From Cololabis saira (Eukaryota; Chordata; Actinopteri; Beloniformes; Belonidae): a stretch of DNA of 64,000 nucleotides. Below are positions 1-50,885 of the stretch, in pieces. The stretch lies in contig NC_084587.1 of NCBI RefSeq assembly GCF_033807715.1, positions 11,391,916 to 11,455,915 of the forward strand, in the 5' to 3' direction. Under the pieces are notes generated by a model that did no database searches, had not been told where the DNA came from, and saw nothing but the letters and a program-made list of their open reading frames with translations. The position numbers and the translations under genes are program-made. Position 1 is the stretch's first letter. Every line of letters begins with the position of its first letter.

Positions 1-705
1 TCAAGTAATGAAGTACAAATACTTTGTTACCTTACTTAAGTAGAAACTTTGGTTATCTATACTTTATTGGAGTAATTATTTTTCAGATGACTTTTTACTT
101 TTACTCCTTACATTTTCACGCAATTATCTGTACTTTTTACTCCTTACATTTTAAAAACAGTCTTGTTACTCTATTTCATTTCGGCCTTTAAAAACAAAAC
201 TATCCAGTTAAATTGCTCCATCCGGATAGAGTGAATTTGGTTGTGGTTGTTTCAGATGTTCTTGTCCAGTTTTGTTCTTACATCCGTTCCCTCAGATTCC
301 TGCAACTAAACTTGGATGTTCATTCCAATAAACATTAGGATAAATGATAACATGCCTCTGAAGTTTGACTTTTTGCACCATAACAATACTTATAGGCAAC
401 TAGTCATCATATCTGCTGCTCTCTGAAACACATGTTAATGCTCAATAGTACACATATATGGTTCTTTAATATATTTGCATTATACTAAGATACATTCATT
501 TTCAATGGCTTTTGTCCTTAATGGCTTTTTTCCCCCTTACATTACTTTTACTTTTATACTTTAAGTAGTTTTGAAACCAGTACTTTTATACTTTTACTTG
601 AGTAAAAAACTTGAGTTGATACTTCAACTTCTACAGGAGTATTTTTAAACTCTAGTATCTATACTTCTACCTGAGTAATGAATGTGAATACTTTTGACAC
701 CTCTG
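1..705 (-). mobile_element. Tol2-like non-autonomous hAT element, copy 1 (clipped by window edge)
   Basis: Ends at CACCTCTG (698-705) and is the near-complete reverse complement of 51458-52166, so only the first few bases are cut off. The termini are rich in AAGTA and TTACTT motifs like the subterminal repeats of Tol2, whose ends start CAGAGGTGT. No transposase is present. Strand is given relative to the downstream copy. Confidence 0.88.
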
Positions 706-1451
706 GATTCACACAGCGGCGACGCGTACGCCATCTGCGTCGGCCCCAGTAGACTTTGAACGGGGCGACGTCATCGGTGGCCAAAAGGAAGTGTGGACTA
801 CATGTGCTGCCTCCATCAAAAGTTATGGGATTTTTTTCCTTGCATGAATATATGCATCAGCCAATTAAGCTACACAGCTAGAGTCATGCCAATGCACCCG
901 TACATGGAGGCCGGTCAACCCAAACGCACACCGGCGGACAATGACGGAAAAACTCTCTGCCAGTGCTTTTAACAAACAGAATGCACCCAAAAACAAGGTT
1001 GTTAGAGCGTCAATGGAAAATATAGATAATCCCATGACGACAGCATCGCCCAGAAACGTCAGACCCATTCTCCATCATGGGTTACCGTGACGCTGCTGTG
1101 CAAATTCAGTAATTCAGAGGTTTTAAAAAGGGGGTCGGAACAATTCGCAATTTGAGGTTGTGCCAAATTTTAAAGTGCGTTTTATTTGACACCATTCATC
1201 CTTTTTAAATCTATAATTCTAGAAGCACAAGACGTGGCACAATATAATTCATGTCTTTAAAAAGGCACACTACCGCATCAATCTCACATGAACTGGCACA
1301 TAAACTCGTAATCTCAAAAATCCAGCCGAGCAGACAGCCCTTGCAAGAGCTCCACTTCTGAAACGCTCCAGAACCACTCAGAGATGAGAATCTCAGCCTC
1401 GACAGACTCGATAGAATTGCAGGGTGAGAAGAGGCTGTCGCCTCCGAGAGC
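706..1451. other. cisd2 intron 1 segment, nothing recognised
   Basis: Unique-looking sequence with a small CpG-rich patch near 715-780. No splice-bounded coding block or repeat terminus was recognised. Confidence 0.4.
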
Positions 1452-1563
1452 CTGCTGAGATGGTTTGGGTATCTGGTTATGATGCCTCCTGGCCGCCTCC
1501 CTGGTCTGTCAGGGACGTCCAACCAGGCCGAGGCCCTGAGACGTGAAGCCCCAAGAAGAGCAT
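1452..1563 (+). pseudogene. LINE reverse-transcriptase C-terminal fragment
   Basis: Reads LLRWFGYLVMMPPGRLPG in one frame, resembling the RWFGHVxRMPPGRLP block near the C terminus of fish non-LTR retrotransposon polymerases (RTE or related type). Only about 35 codons remain, and there is no start or catalytic core. Preceding bases from about 1340 may belong to the same relic. Confidence 0.55.
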
Positions 1564-2772
1564 TAAAGTTAAGACCATGTTAATAAAGCAGCCTCTCCGC
1601 TTTATCTTGGACAGATCATCGGGTTAGTTATGTGATAAAAATGTAAGCCGTTTATATTTTACCTGTGCAAAAGTTAATTTGCAATATTTGGTCGACTAAA
1701 CACACACACAAAAAGACAATGGGCATGGTGTGCTGCTATGCAAACAGGCTCCCTGGTGTTTTTAATAAAGATGCATCTGTTCGGTATATTTGAAAGGACT
1801 GCAGCTAGAGTTCCTCCTGGATTGGATGATTTGCAGGTAAAAACCCAGCTAAAATAGTAGATCCAAACCCTGGGACCAGGGTGGTACTGCACATGTAACT
1901 GGCTTAAATGACAGAGGGTTAACAGGAAGGAAATGTATTGTTACTGTAATTGATGTCTACCTCAAATGATGATGGAATAAGTCAACTAGAATAGATACAG
2001 TTGAAGTCAAAGGCAGTTATTAATGTGGTACTTTTTACTGTTCTCAAGAACTATAAATAAGTCATGTATGAATGGACCAAGTGCTTTATAGTAAAGTTGA
2101 GGAGCCACTTTAAAAGTAACGCAATTTAATTATTGATCCAAAGATTTGATTAGTGATTATACATTTAACTTTCTTAAAAACAAACAAAAAAAAGTGATCA
2201 CATGAATATATAAGGTAATATATTTCTGCTTATAATAATCTCCAATAAAGAAAAGCTGGATAAAACTAACAAATTTTACATTCAACTCCCATCCCCTGCT
2301 ATTTTGATCCCCTGTTATTCTTCTCTTGAGGTTTAATGATATCAGCTGCACATGTCGGGGCACGTACAATCAGCTAACTCCATTTTTGACAAACATCCAT
2401 AGACATTTATGATATGGATATAGTTCTTATTCCAAAGGGGATACTTTAATGAAAAACGAGAGTTGAGCAGCTTGGAGCAGGTAATCGCAACGTCTGCAAA
2501 GGCGGGGAAAGATAAACTAATAATAGCATAAAATGACAAAAGACATCAGTTGTAGCAGTTATGGAAATGAATCACAAGTTATCATGTGATTGTGACAATG
2601 AAGGTGAGACACTGAAATTCCTACATTACAATAAACCACAGAAAATTGGCTCAGTTTTCAATATCATGTTGCTTATGATCAGTACATACATCAATGAGTC
2701 TGTGTTCCTGCCAGTTTTGGTTTTGTTGACCTCTCCTTCCAACACCATGTTAACCACATCACGAGAACTGCT
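1564..2772. other. cisd2 intron 1 segment, nothing recognised
   Basis: AT-rich sequence without convincing coding potential. The short open frames here have no family features. No cisd2 exon 2 (VSEWLRLLPF) or CDGSH block is visible on the - strand. Confidence 0.4.
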
Positions 2773-3026
2773 TTCTTCCATCTCAAAAATATCTCCCGTC
2801 TCCGTCCATCACTCTCCTTCTCTGCCGCTGAAACTTTGATCCACGCCTTCATCACCTCCAGACTCGACTAGAGACTAGAGACTAGGCTCATCTTCCAAGG
2901 TCCTCGATAAACTTCAATACATTCAAAACTCTGCCGTCCGCCTGCTGACCCACACCCGCTCCCGTGACCACATCACCCCAGTCCTCCAGAGGCTCCACTG
3001 GCTCCCCGTCCCTCAACGCATCCATT
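2773..3026 (+). pseudogene. L2-type LINE polymerase fragment (5' part)
   Basis: Translates to [20 protein letters not shown] and [11 protein letters not shown], followed after a frame shift by a nucleotide match to the CDHITPVLxxLHWLPVxxRI block. These are typical of the C-terminal part of L2/Maui-type reverse transcriptases. It is cut at 3026 by a DNA transposon and appears to resume as a 3' UTR at 3934. Confidence 0.75.
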
Positions 3027-3933
3027 TTAAAGGGGACCTATTATGAAAAACACGTTTTTTCTTGCTTTAACATATATAAAGTGGTCTCCCCTCAGCCTGC
3101 CAACTCAGAGAAGGAGGAAAGCAACCAAATTCTGCAGTGTCTGTTAGGGCTGGGCGATTTTGGACAAAAATAAAATCCCAATTTTTTTCTCTGAAAACCC
3201 GATTTTCGATTTCGATTTTTTTGGTAAAACTACAAAAGACAATGGAATAAATTGTTTCAAATATTTTATCTTTATTTTTAAAGAAAAATAGCAAACAAAT
3301 TTCCCTATTGGGAGTGAAGTGCAATTGAAAGATACTGTAAATCCTCCTTGAGTTTAGTAAAGTGACAACATTTACAATTTTCTTGACCAAACAAAGATGA
3401 CTAGACGAGCTCTGTCTGTAATGCAGCCAGCTGCAAAAAAGGAAAATCGATTTTCCGATTTTCCTTTTTTTAACATCGCCTTGATTAATAAATCCGATTT
3501 AGATTTAAAATCGATTAATCGCACAGCCCTAGTGTCTGTACAGCTGCCCGGATGAGCCGTCCAGTCTGATGTGGATCTACGAGCCGTTCAGATTCTGTTC
3601 CCGTCGTCACGTAACGACGGGAGCGATTTACATAGGTTGGCCTCCGATGAGTGAAACTACGCCCACAACTAACTCCGCCGGCCGGAGCTTCCACCATTTT
3701 TTCGTAGCGGTGTATCTCGTCATTCAGGCAGCCAATCAGCACAGAGCCTCATTATCATAGCCCCGCCCACTCAGAATCCCGCATAGATAATGAGGTTAGA
3801 GACTGGGAAGATAAAGACATGGCTCAGAGGCTGAATTTCTAATTTATTTAGCAAAAACAATCAAAAGCTTGTTTTTAAGACATTCAAGGCCTGTTTAAAA
3901 TAGGTATTTGATGCCATAATAGGTCTTCTTTAA
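3027..3933. mobile_element. piggyBac-like MITE flanked by TTAA
   Basis: TTAA at 3027-3030 is followed by AGGGGACCTATTATG; TTAA at 3930-3933 is preceded by the inverted copy CATAATAGGTCTTCT (13 of 15 matches). TTAA target duplication is the piggyBac hallmark. Without its nested insertion the element is about 510 bp and non-coding. Assignment to piggyBac rests on TTAA only. Confidence 0.7.
3145..3531. mobile_element. hAT-like MITE (TAGGGCTGGGCGAT family) nested in the TTAA element
   Basis: Starts TAGGGCTGGGCGAT and ends ATCGCACAGCCCTA, flanked by a perfect 8-bp duplication GTGTCTGT (3137-3144 and 3532-3539). The 8-bp duplication marks the hAT superfamily. 387 bp, AT-rich and non-coding. Confidence 0.9.
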
Positions 3934-4075
3934 GCAGGGAATATCAGTATGGATCATATTGTTTCTGTACTTGTAAATGTATATTGTTATGTCTGTTTGT
4001 AACGTGTGGACCCCAGGAAGAGTAGCTGTAGATAGTAGATATACTGCTTCATGGGGATCCTTATAAATTCATAAA
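3934..4075 (+). repeat. L2-type LINE 3' UTR remnant
   Basis: Contains GTGTGGACCCCAGGAAGAG and TGGGGATCCTTATAAA-like text, typical of fish L2/Maui LINE 3' ends. With 2773-3026 it forms one LINE split by the TTAA element. Confidence 0.6.
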
Positions 4076-4111
4076 TTCTCCATCAAAGTGAACCTCATAC
4101 AAAACTATAGA

Positions 4112-4857
4112 CAGTACTGGAGTTGAGGGGGGATGAGGGGGGATGGCATCCCTCCTGAAATAAAAACGGTCCAAATCATCCCCCCTGTAAAACTGCCATC
4201 CCCCCTTTCCTTCTCTTATGTCATTTCATCAATGAATGTGGTTTTACTGCTATTTCAACATTTAGAGTCATCACCAGAAAAATAACTTATTTGACAATTT
4301 TCACCTGTTTCAAGTAAATTTCACTTGAAATAAGTAGAAAAATCTTCCAGTGGGACAAGATTTATCTTCTTATTACAAGCAAAAAAATCTTGTTCCACTG
4401 GCAGATTGTTCTACTTATTTTATGTGAAAATCTACTTGAAACAGGTGAAAATTGTCGTTTTTTCGAGGGATGAGTCTTGTTTTAAGTGTAATGAGATTAT
4501 TTTACTAAAATGAGACATTTTAACTAGAAATAAGACAAATATTCTTGTTAAGATTTTGAGTTTTTGCAGTGATCCATTTTACTTATCCTGTGAAGAACAG
4601 AATTATATTGATAAGTTCAGAAAACAGTTTTTTATTGTTGTGTTTTGATGTATTTGATGTAAGCCCAGTGGATATTTAAAGCTTACAGAAGGCTGCATTT
4701 AACTGCTGCTATGTCATTCCTGCAGTATTTCTGCAGGTGTTTTGGTCACTGCTATTATTAGTAATATATTATATTATTTGTAATCAGCACAAATTATCTG
4801 TCCCCATATGATAAAATCCACCATCCCCCCTGATTTATTTTTACAACTCAAGTACTG
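4112..4857 (+). mobile_element. hAT-like element with internal long hairpin, copy 1
   Basis: Begins CAGTACTGGAGTTG and ends CAACTCAAGTACTG (inverted), with a degraded 8-bp duplication (ACTATAGA at 4104-4111, ACTATACT at 4858-4865). It shares nearly its whole length with 61529-62289. The middle (about 4293-4455) is a foldback: two arms of about 80 nt containing TTCACCTGTTTCAAGTA and its complement around a short loop. Confidence 0.88.
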
Positions 4858-5176
4858 ACTATACTAGAGTACAATTGTGCTGCAGCTCACTTATTCTTAA
4901 TGTAATAAAGTCACAGCCATTTTCCAACTCTCCAAGAAAGCCTCATGATGACAGACGCCACTTTAAGGTCATTGCAGCGTCGTTGATATAAAAAGGCACA
5001 ACATAATACGGAAACTATTTTTGTGGTTTGACACCTGAAACAAACTCTGACGGCGTGAATGCAGAAAAGTTTTCATTTGCATGCTAACTGGAATAGTAAT
5101 TTAAAAAAACAACCAAACTGTCTCCAGATGAGTTCACAAGTTCTCCTCACAGTGAAGTGAAAAGTGCATTAATTAC
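4858..5176 (-). other. cisd2 intron 1, proximal part
   Basis: Unique sequence downstream of the cisd2 exon 1 donor. No repeat terminus or exon recognised. Confidence 0.5.
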
Positions 5177-5279
5177 CTGTTAAGCTGGCGAAGCCGCCGA
5201 TACTTTCCGGGAGGGGGAGCTTCTTCAGGTAGGCTGGAAGCTGCACTTTTATTATCCTTGAAATGGTTTCTAAAACCAT
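5177..5279 (-). CDS. cisd2: cisd2 exon 1 (CDGSH iron-sulfur domain protein 2, partial)
   Basis: On the - strand, ATG at 5279-5277 opens a 34-codon frame containing IIKVQLPAYLKKLPLPESIG, closely matching the vertebrate CISD2 N terminus (human VKVQLPAYLKRLPVPESITG). It ends FASLT plus one base (G) at a donor GTAATT, the phase needed for the Val that starts the next family exon (VSEWLRLLPF). CISD2 is a homodimeric [2Fe-2S] protein of the ER and outer mitochondrial membrane, tied to calcium handling, autophagy and Wolfram syndrome type 2. The membrane anchor and CDGSH cluster domain belong to later exons, which I could not find between 1 and 5176 and which should lie left of the window. The ATG sits within CCAAGATGG, a YY1-like context. 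An isolated relic is possible, but the intact donor and phase favour a live gene. Confidence 0.9.
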
Positions 5280-5530
5280 CTTGGATTGCTCGGCACAGCC
5301 GGGTTTTGTGTTTGACTTGGACAGTTCCTGCGTGGGTTTTTATGTCACTGCGTTCATTTCTGTTCGCCGGAACGTACGAGCATAGACATATTTACATAGA
5401 CGCGTCATCGGCCGCTGGGGCGCGAGAAGCACGGCCGCCATCTTGGAGCGGGCAGCCTACCCAGACGACAGCATGAGACAGAACAGTGTTGAAGATGCCA
5501 GAGCACTGGGCCGAGTATTCCTGTACAAAT
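5280..5530 (-). promoter_or_regulatory. cisd2 5' flank: GC- and CpG-rich probable promoter
   Basis: CpG-rich segment directly upstream of the cisd2 start, unlike the AT-rich surroundings. It includes GCCGCCATCTTGGAG at about 5430-5446, a YY1-type site when read on the gene strand (CCAAGATGGCGGC). Part of it (5381-5463) is repeated in inverted orientation at 6841-6924, so some promoter sequence may be transposon-derived. Promoter role is inferred from position and composition. Confidence 0.5.
5381..5463 (-). repeat. CpG-rich dispersed repeat, copy 1 (next to cisd2)
   Basis: Contains CATAGACATATTTACATAGA then GCCGCCATCTTGG and GCGGGCA. The reverse complement of 6841-6924 carries the same blocks in the same order (CATAGACATATATACATAGA, GCCGCCATCTTGG, GCGGGCA). 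The family is not recognised. Confidence 0.6.
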
Positions 5531-5679
5531 TGGCGAACAATTGCGACCAGGGATAAAAATAATGAATACAAATGAAATAAAATTAAATGAAATGAAATTA
5601 AATTAAATTAAATAAAAAATCTAAAAATCAGGCTACACCACATTGCCAAACTCACCCATCTCAATTTTTAATTGTATAC

Positions 5680-5812
5680 ATGTTAATAAGTGCCACATTA
5701 GTTTATTTACTTAAATCTGGGTACAGTGAGCGAAATAACCGGAGTCAAATTCCTTGTCGGGCATGCTTAAACTTGGCCAATAAAGCTGATTCTGATTCTG
5801 ATTCTCTTGACC
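5680..5812 (+). repeat. LINE 3' tail with (GATTCT)n, copy 1
   Basis: Ends CCAATAAAGCTGATTCTGAT after AGCGAAATAACCGGAGTCAA. This tail recurs at 6474-6545 (inverted), 7425-7520 and 8280-8380 and is a common fish LINE 3' end with short tandem terminal repeats. The clade is not assigned. Confidence 0.7.
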
Positions 5813-5873
5813 TGCAGAAAGGCAGCATGAGTAGAAGTAGTCTTCTTTCAGGGCTTTTAGCATATGTATATGG

Positions 5874-5980
<107 letters not shown>

Positions 5981-6011
5981 TGAAGTTCTGAAGTTAAAAC
6001 AACCTTTGATC

Positions 6012-6086
6012 TGTTATTAGATGGTGTGAGCAGTGTAAACTTTTAATGAGGAGAATCAATGTGAATTGAAGCAGTTTCGAGGAATA
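6012..6086 (+). repeat. Solo terminal arm of a long-TIR element
   Basis: TTATTAGATGGTGTGAGCAG through ATGTGAATTGAAGCAGTTT matches both inverted arms of the element at 15178-16591. No partner arm is seen nearby. Confidence 0.55.
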
Positions 6087-6197
6087 AATAAAATAGGAAT
6101 AGAATAGAATAGAATAGGAATAAAATATGTTTGCAGTAAAATGTTAAACACTTGGAGCAATCTACCCTCGTCAAAATAAATGGCTAGACTCATGGTT

Positions 6198-6305
<108 letters not shown>

Positions 6306-6473
6306 AAATAGCCTACCTATCACATGCCAGAATATTCTATTACTGTTAAGCCTACTATGAATACTAAAATACGCCAAATCATGTGTCCGGTATTATGCCT
6401 AGATGTATGACGTTTGCAGAAAAAAAACCCAATTAAAATCAGTTTTGTATTCTGCGAGTTATGACAGATTAAT

Positions 6474-6720
6474 CAGAATCAGAATCAGCTTTATTGGCCA
6501 GGTTCGAACATTGTCCAACAAGGAATTTGACTCCGGTAATTTCGCTCTTTGGTATTAAAAATAAACAATAAACAATAAACAAATGTGGTATTTCTATGTA
6601 TTGTACAGTATAAACATTTTAAAGGTGCAGCAGTTTGAGGTAGTGAGAAGGACCGTTCTGAATAAAAATAGAATAAGTATAACCTATTTACAATTTTAAC
6701 AGAAAAATTATACAAAAAAT
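6474..6720 (-). repeat. LINE 3' tail, inverted copy 2
   Basis: The left edge reads AATCAGAATCAGAATCAGC, the complement of the (GATTCT)n tail, followed by the complement of the AATAAAGCTG and GGAGTCAAATTCCTTG blocks. Similarity to 7250-7520 extends through TTTGAGGTAGTGAGAAGG, so this and the next copy form an inverted pair. Confidence 0.75.
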
Positions 6721-6840
6721 ACAAAAAAAATTTACAAAAGAAATACTAAAGTGAGAGGGGCAGCAGAGTGAGGCAGACATGATTATTAAATGCGCTGACA
6801 CACATTGCGCCAGCCAGACAGATGACAGTGAGTGGAGCGG

Positions 6841-6924
6841 GTGCCCGCACCAAGATGGCGGCCCCGCGGCTCGACAGCAGCGGTCGATGAGGCGTCTATG
6901 TATATATGTCTATGCCTACGAGCT
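6841..6924 (+). repeat. CpG-rich dispersed repeat, copy 2
   Basis: Inverted partner of 5381-5463. Its CACCAAGATGGCGGC is a YY1-type motif. It is followed to about 7060 by GC-rich DNA with two opposed CCAAT boxes (ACCAATCAGCG and GATTGGTTAA), which gives it a promoter-like look. Confidence 0.55.
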
Positions 6925-7249
6925 ACTCCGAAAACGCGAACACACACGGAGCGCAGCGTAAACGCCTCCGTGAATCTCCGTAGAAGTGACGTGTGACGGA
7001 AGAATCCGACCAATCAGCGTCGGAAGAGTTGGTGGCTGCTGATTGGTTAACTTTGAACCCGACACGAGGTGCATAAGCATGTGCTGCCCCCATGGTGCTG
7101 CCCTGTTGCCTGGCAGTCCCTCCCAGTGCTGATGCTCCTCATAAGATCAGTTAGACTTTGAAAAAGAATTTGAACACAACGATGTTGTGTTTGAAGAACG
7201 TGCATCTTATCATCTTACTATATCTCACTTTTTTATTTCTTTTGTACAA

Positions 7250-7520
7250 TTTAAATTTTTTATCTTGTATTTTTGCATAATTCTTGTCTGTAGAAATTGT
7301 AAATAGGTCATACTTATTCTCATTACCTCAAACTGCTGCACCTTAAAATGTTTATAATTTTTGTACATAGAAATTCCACATTGTCTATTCGTCTATTGTT
7401 CATTTGTTTATTGTTCACCTTATACCATAGAGAGCGAAACTACCGGAGTCAAATTCCTTGTTGGACAATGTTCGAACCTGGCCAATAAAGCTGATTCTGA
7501 TTCTGATTCTGATTCTGATT
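7250..7520 (+). repeat. LINE 3' tail, copy 3
   Basis: Contains TCATTACCTCAAACTGCTGC, CCGGAGTCAAATTCCTTG and four GATTCT units at the right end. It is the inverted counterpart of 6474-6720. Confidence 0.75.
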
Positions 7521-8229
7521 AAATTGAGTTATGTGAACGAGAAATTACGTTTCATTATTACAATATTTTGTGGAGCAAGTCAAACTTTCTAAAATAACAC
7601 GACCCTTTCACTTGGTTTTGGGAAGCTTGGTTCTTTACTCCCCTCGACTCCTCAGTTTCCTGTCCTTCTCCAACCCCACATGCACAGGTTACTGGCATCC
7701 AACACTTTACTGAACATACCGGTACTTGTAGATTGCACATAATAATAATCACTTTATTCATCAGTATACATGGAAACAGACTGACATGTGTCCTCTGCAT
7801 TTTAACCCATCACTAGTTAGACTAGTAGCAATGGGCTGCCTTTATTCCCCCCAACATGCATAGACTACTGCCATCTGCCACTTTTTACATTTTTTGTCTT
7901 CATATATATCAATGTTTATGGCCTATTTGGCCAAAAACCTTTTTTTTTTACAGTAAGCATTTTAATCTTGCAACAGTTGTTAGTTTTTGTGCGTAGGTGT
8001 GTGTGAGAGTGACCGTGTCCTACACCAGTCCTCTCGTCAGACTGATCAAACTGCCCCTTCTGCCATTTACTGGATTATACTCACCCAAGCTGTTGCTCTG
8101 ATGAACTCTCATCACTCATAGAGTCTCAGAGTAATCAATCAATAACTGTGCAATAATAATAATAACCACAATCACATGCTGTAACAATGCAATTTTCAAT
8201 AACCATGTCTACCTCGTACTGTTGCCTTT

Positions 8230-8380
8230 AACTTTTTTTTTTTAAATTGTATATATGTTAGGAAGAGCCATTTCTCTATTTACTGTACAGTGAGCGAAAA
8301 TAACCGAGTCAAATTCCCTGTCTCGTTTGACCTGACTTGACCAATAAGCCTGATTATGATTATGATTATGATTACGATAC
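8230..8380 (+). repeat. LINE 3' tail, diverged copy 4
   Basis: Same layout (AGTGAGCGAAAATAACC, GAGTCAAATTCC, ACCAATAAGCCTGAT), but the terminal repeat has drifted to (GATTAT)n. Confidence 0.65.
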
Positions 8381-9085
8381 TTGTACTTGTATTTTGTGCA
8401 TACACAGACTACTGCCGTCAGCCACTTTACTACACACACTTTCATCATATTTCTGTAAATTATTGAACTTCTTGTAAATTTGTATGAAACAGGCTGTATA
8501 TATGTTTATTTCTGCTCCAAAGTTGTACATTTTAAAAGGGTTAGCCCCTGGTGGTCATTTGAGGAATCTGGGATTCATTTTACTCAACTTTTACAGTGAA
8601 CTCAACTCCACAAAGGGAAGTTGAACAGAATAAATTTAGATTTTAAATACATGTTCAAAAAGAAGTGGTTTTGTTTCTTTTTTTGTTTAACTTTTTTTTA
8701 CTGTACTTTCAGTTTACAATATGCACATATAACAAACTGTTGTAATGAATTGTTTTAATGTAGATGAATTTCCTTAAGATTTTATTGCATATTTAACCTG
8801 AAAAATACATTTTTGGCACCTGACACTGTGAGTAAAATGATATAAACGTTAAAAAAAAAACAACTGATGGTGGCAACAGTGTGCTGAGTCATGTTGATAA
8901 TTCAAAGATTTTGATAGGGGGAAACAATACAAGCTTTGTTCTCTATCATCATAAATTGTAGTTAATAGTAATCCATCACAGGGTGTCTCATCAAAGTGGT
9001 TGTGTTGCTACTTTTTTAGATTTGGATATAGAATGTATATACGATTTTATTTAACTTTTTTAAAATTTGAAATCACATCCTTTTG
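8381..9085. other. Intergenic segment, nothing recognised
   Basis: AT-rich, without coding signal or recognisable repeat ends. Confidence 0.4.
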
Positions 9086-9092
9086 AAGTCAA

Positions 9093-9215
<123 letters not shown>

Positions 9216-9670
9216 ATTAGCAAATCTTGCTATACAAATACCAACAAGGTATACAATAGTGTGGAACAGCACATACAATGATGGAGTAAATTATAAAAAT
9301 ATCTAGTATGAATAAGAAGTCATAATATAGATAATGAAGGTAACAGTCATAATAATAATAATAAAGATGAGTAAGTAAATAAATAGAGAATAAAATAAAT
9401 ACATAAATAAATAAAACAGATATGAGGAATAGAATCAGATGCATAGAAAACAATAAGGAAAGGTCAAGACAAATAAAATAAAAGGTTAATCAGAGGATAC
9501 AGGGAAAAACTTTTCATAGTTGATTAAAAATATATTGCTTTAGTTGTTGTTTATCAAATAAAGAGATTTAATGAGAGCATTTCATTCTAGTAGAAAAGGG
9601 GCAAATTTAGGAGTAGCACCAGCAAAGTTTTGTTTGTGAATAAAGAATTTAACGTAAATAATGATAAAAT

Positions 9671-10300
9671 TCAATAGGTGTTCAAGAGCACGATCTTTAG
9701 GATAATCAAAGTAACAAATAATATATTTAATTTTAAGTAAATAAACAGATTTAGCAGCATTGAAAAAGTGAAACTCCAAAATTTTTTGGATATGTCACTT
9801 TGAAAAAATAAATGCAGAGATGTTTCTGTTTCATTGTTACAAAAAGTACAGGAGTCATTAACATCTGTACATTTAGCAATGATACAGTTGACAGGGTATA
9901 TGTTGTGTAGAATTTTAAAGTGGACTTCTTTTCCTTTGTTTGAGATGCAATATTTATGTGGTAGGAGCCAGGCTCTTCTCCAGTTTATGTCTTCAATGTG
10001 AGATCGCCAATAGAATTTACCTCTAATTATAACTTGGTTCTTTTTTTGAAAACACTGGCGTACAGGTATATGCTTGTTATTACACTTTTTATCTGTTAGT
10101 TCTATTCCACCTAACATTAATGCAGGTAGCGCTTTCGTAAAAATTACTATAAATCAAGTGGTTTTTCACAAGTTGAATTAAATCTTTCGAAATAGCATGG
10201 GTTACAGTATTAAATTATTTAAAGGGAACAGGGAAACTATGTACAGACATAAAGTGTTCATAAGATAGTATATTGCCAGATTCATCAAAGAGTTGGAGAA
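9671..10300 (-). pseudogene. L1/Tx1-like ORF2 C-terminal domain, decayed
   Basis: The - strand encodes FYWRSHIEDINWRRAWLLP, KILHNIYPVN, then CTFCNNETETSLHLFF and KKFWSF, matching the Cys/His-containing region after the reverse transcriptase of fish L1-like elements. The frame upstream of 10117 carries LFDESGNILSYEHFMSVHS and then stops. No catalytic RT motif is present and the piece cannot move on its own. Confidence 0.75.
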
Positions 10301-10333
10301 TATGGTTAATGTTCTTTTCAAGTCAAATGTATA

Positions 10334-10729
10334 ATCCCTTTCTGTCTAGTTGTAATCTTGACGCCCACTGAAAGGATCCCAGTGATCGAGGTGCCCTCTA
10401 GTGCTGACCAAAAGCGCTGACAAAGGTTAATCGCAAGTATTTTATGGAAGACTTCAATACCCACAATGCATTGCGTAAAAAAAGCAACCACTGCTCCGCC
10501 TGAAGAAAAACAACAACCCCGAAGTTGCTTTCAGTGTAATAGACTTTATAAAAATAATTAAAAAAAAACATACATGTAACGACAAAAGAATGCGAATATG
10601 AAAAGGATGAATAAATTATAAAAGAACAACTTGTTTCAAGATTAATCTAAAACTGTAAATCTGTAAAGGATGTGTTTAGGCAGCTGAATGAGGTCCTGCG
10701 GGTTTGGTGTCATTGGTGAATGACCGAAG
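10334..10729 (+). promoter_or_regulatory. suclg1 5' flank with ZNF143/SBS-like element
   Basis: The segment between a LINE insertion and the suclg1 start. At 10451-10475 it reads ACTTCAATACCCACAATGC followed by ATTGCG, about 22 of 25 positions matching the remembered ZNF143/Staf (SBS) motif of the type ACTACAATTCCCAGAATGCA. ZNF143 sites are common in TATA-less promoters of nuclear-encoded mitochondrial genes. No TATA box is evident at a plausible position. The transcription start is not determined. Confidence 0.6.
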
Positions 10730-50691
<39,962 letters not shown>

Positions 50692-50885
50692 ATGTGCTGT
50701 AAGACAACCATCCTTTTACCCCTGCCTCAAAAATGAGATGATTCTGAAGGTGGACAAGCTCTACAGTATCTGTAAACCCTAATTATTTCATCAAAGATGC
50801 GCACACACAGTGTTTATATTGTAATTTCTGCCATTGACTTGTACCTTGCACATAATTAAAGAATAAACATTAGTGTCTTAATGGT
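50692..50885 (+). terminator. suclg1: suclg1 3' UTR and polyadenylation signals
   Basis: About 190 bp of unique sequence follows the stop. ATTAAA at 50855-50860 and AATAAA at 50862-50867 are overlapping-range polyadenylation signals, so cleavage is expected near 50880-50890. The end is inferred, not observed. Confidence 0.7.

Noticed and set aside
1..5176. cisd2 exon 2 or 3 inside the window
   Set aside because: Searched the - strand by eye for the WLRLLPF and CDGSH coding patterns and found none; they probably lie beyond the left edge.
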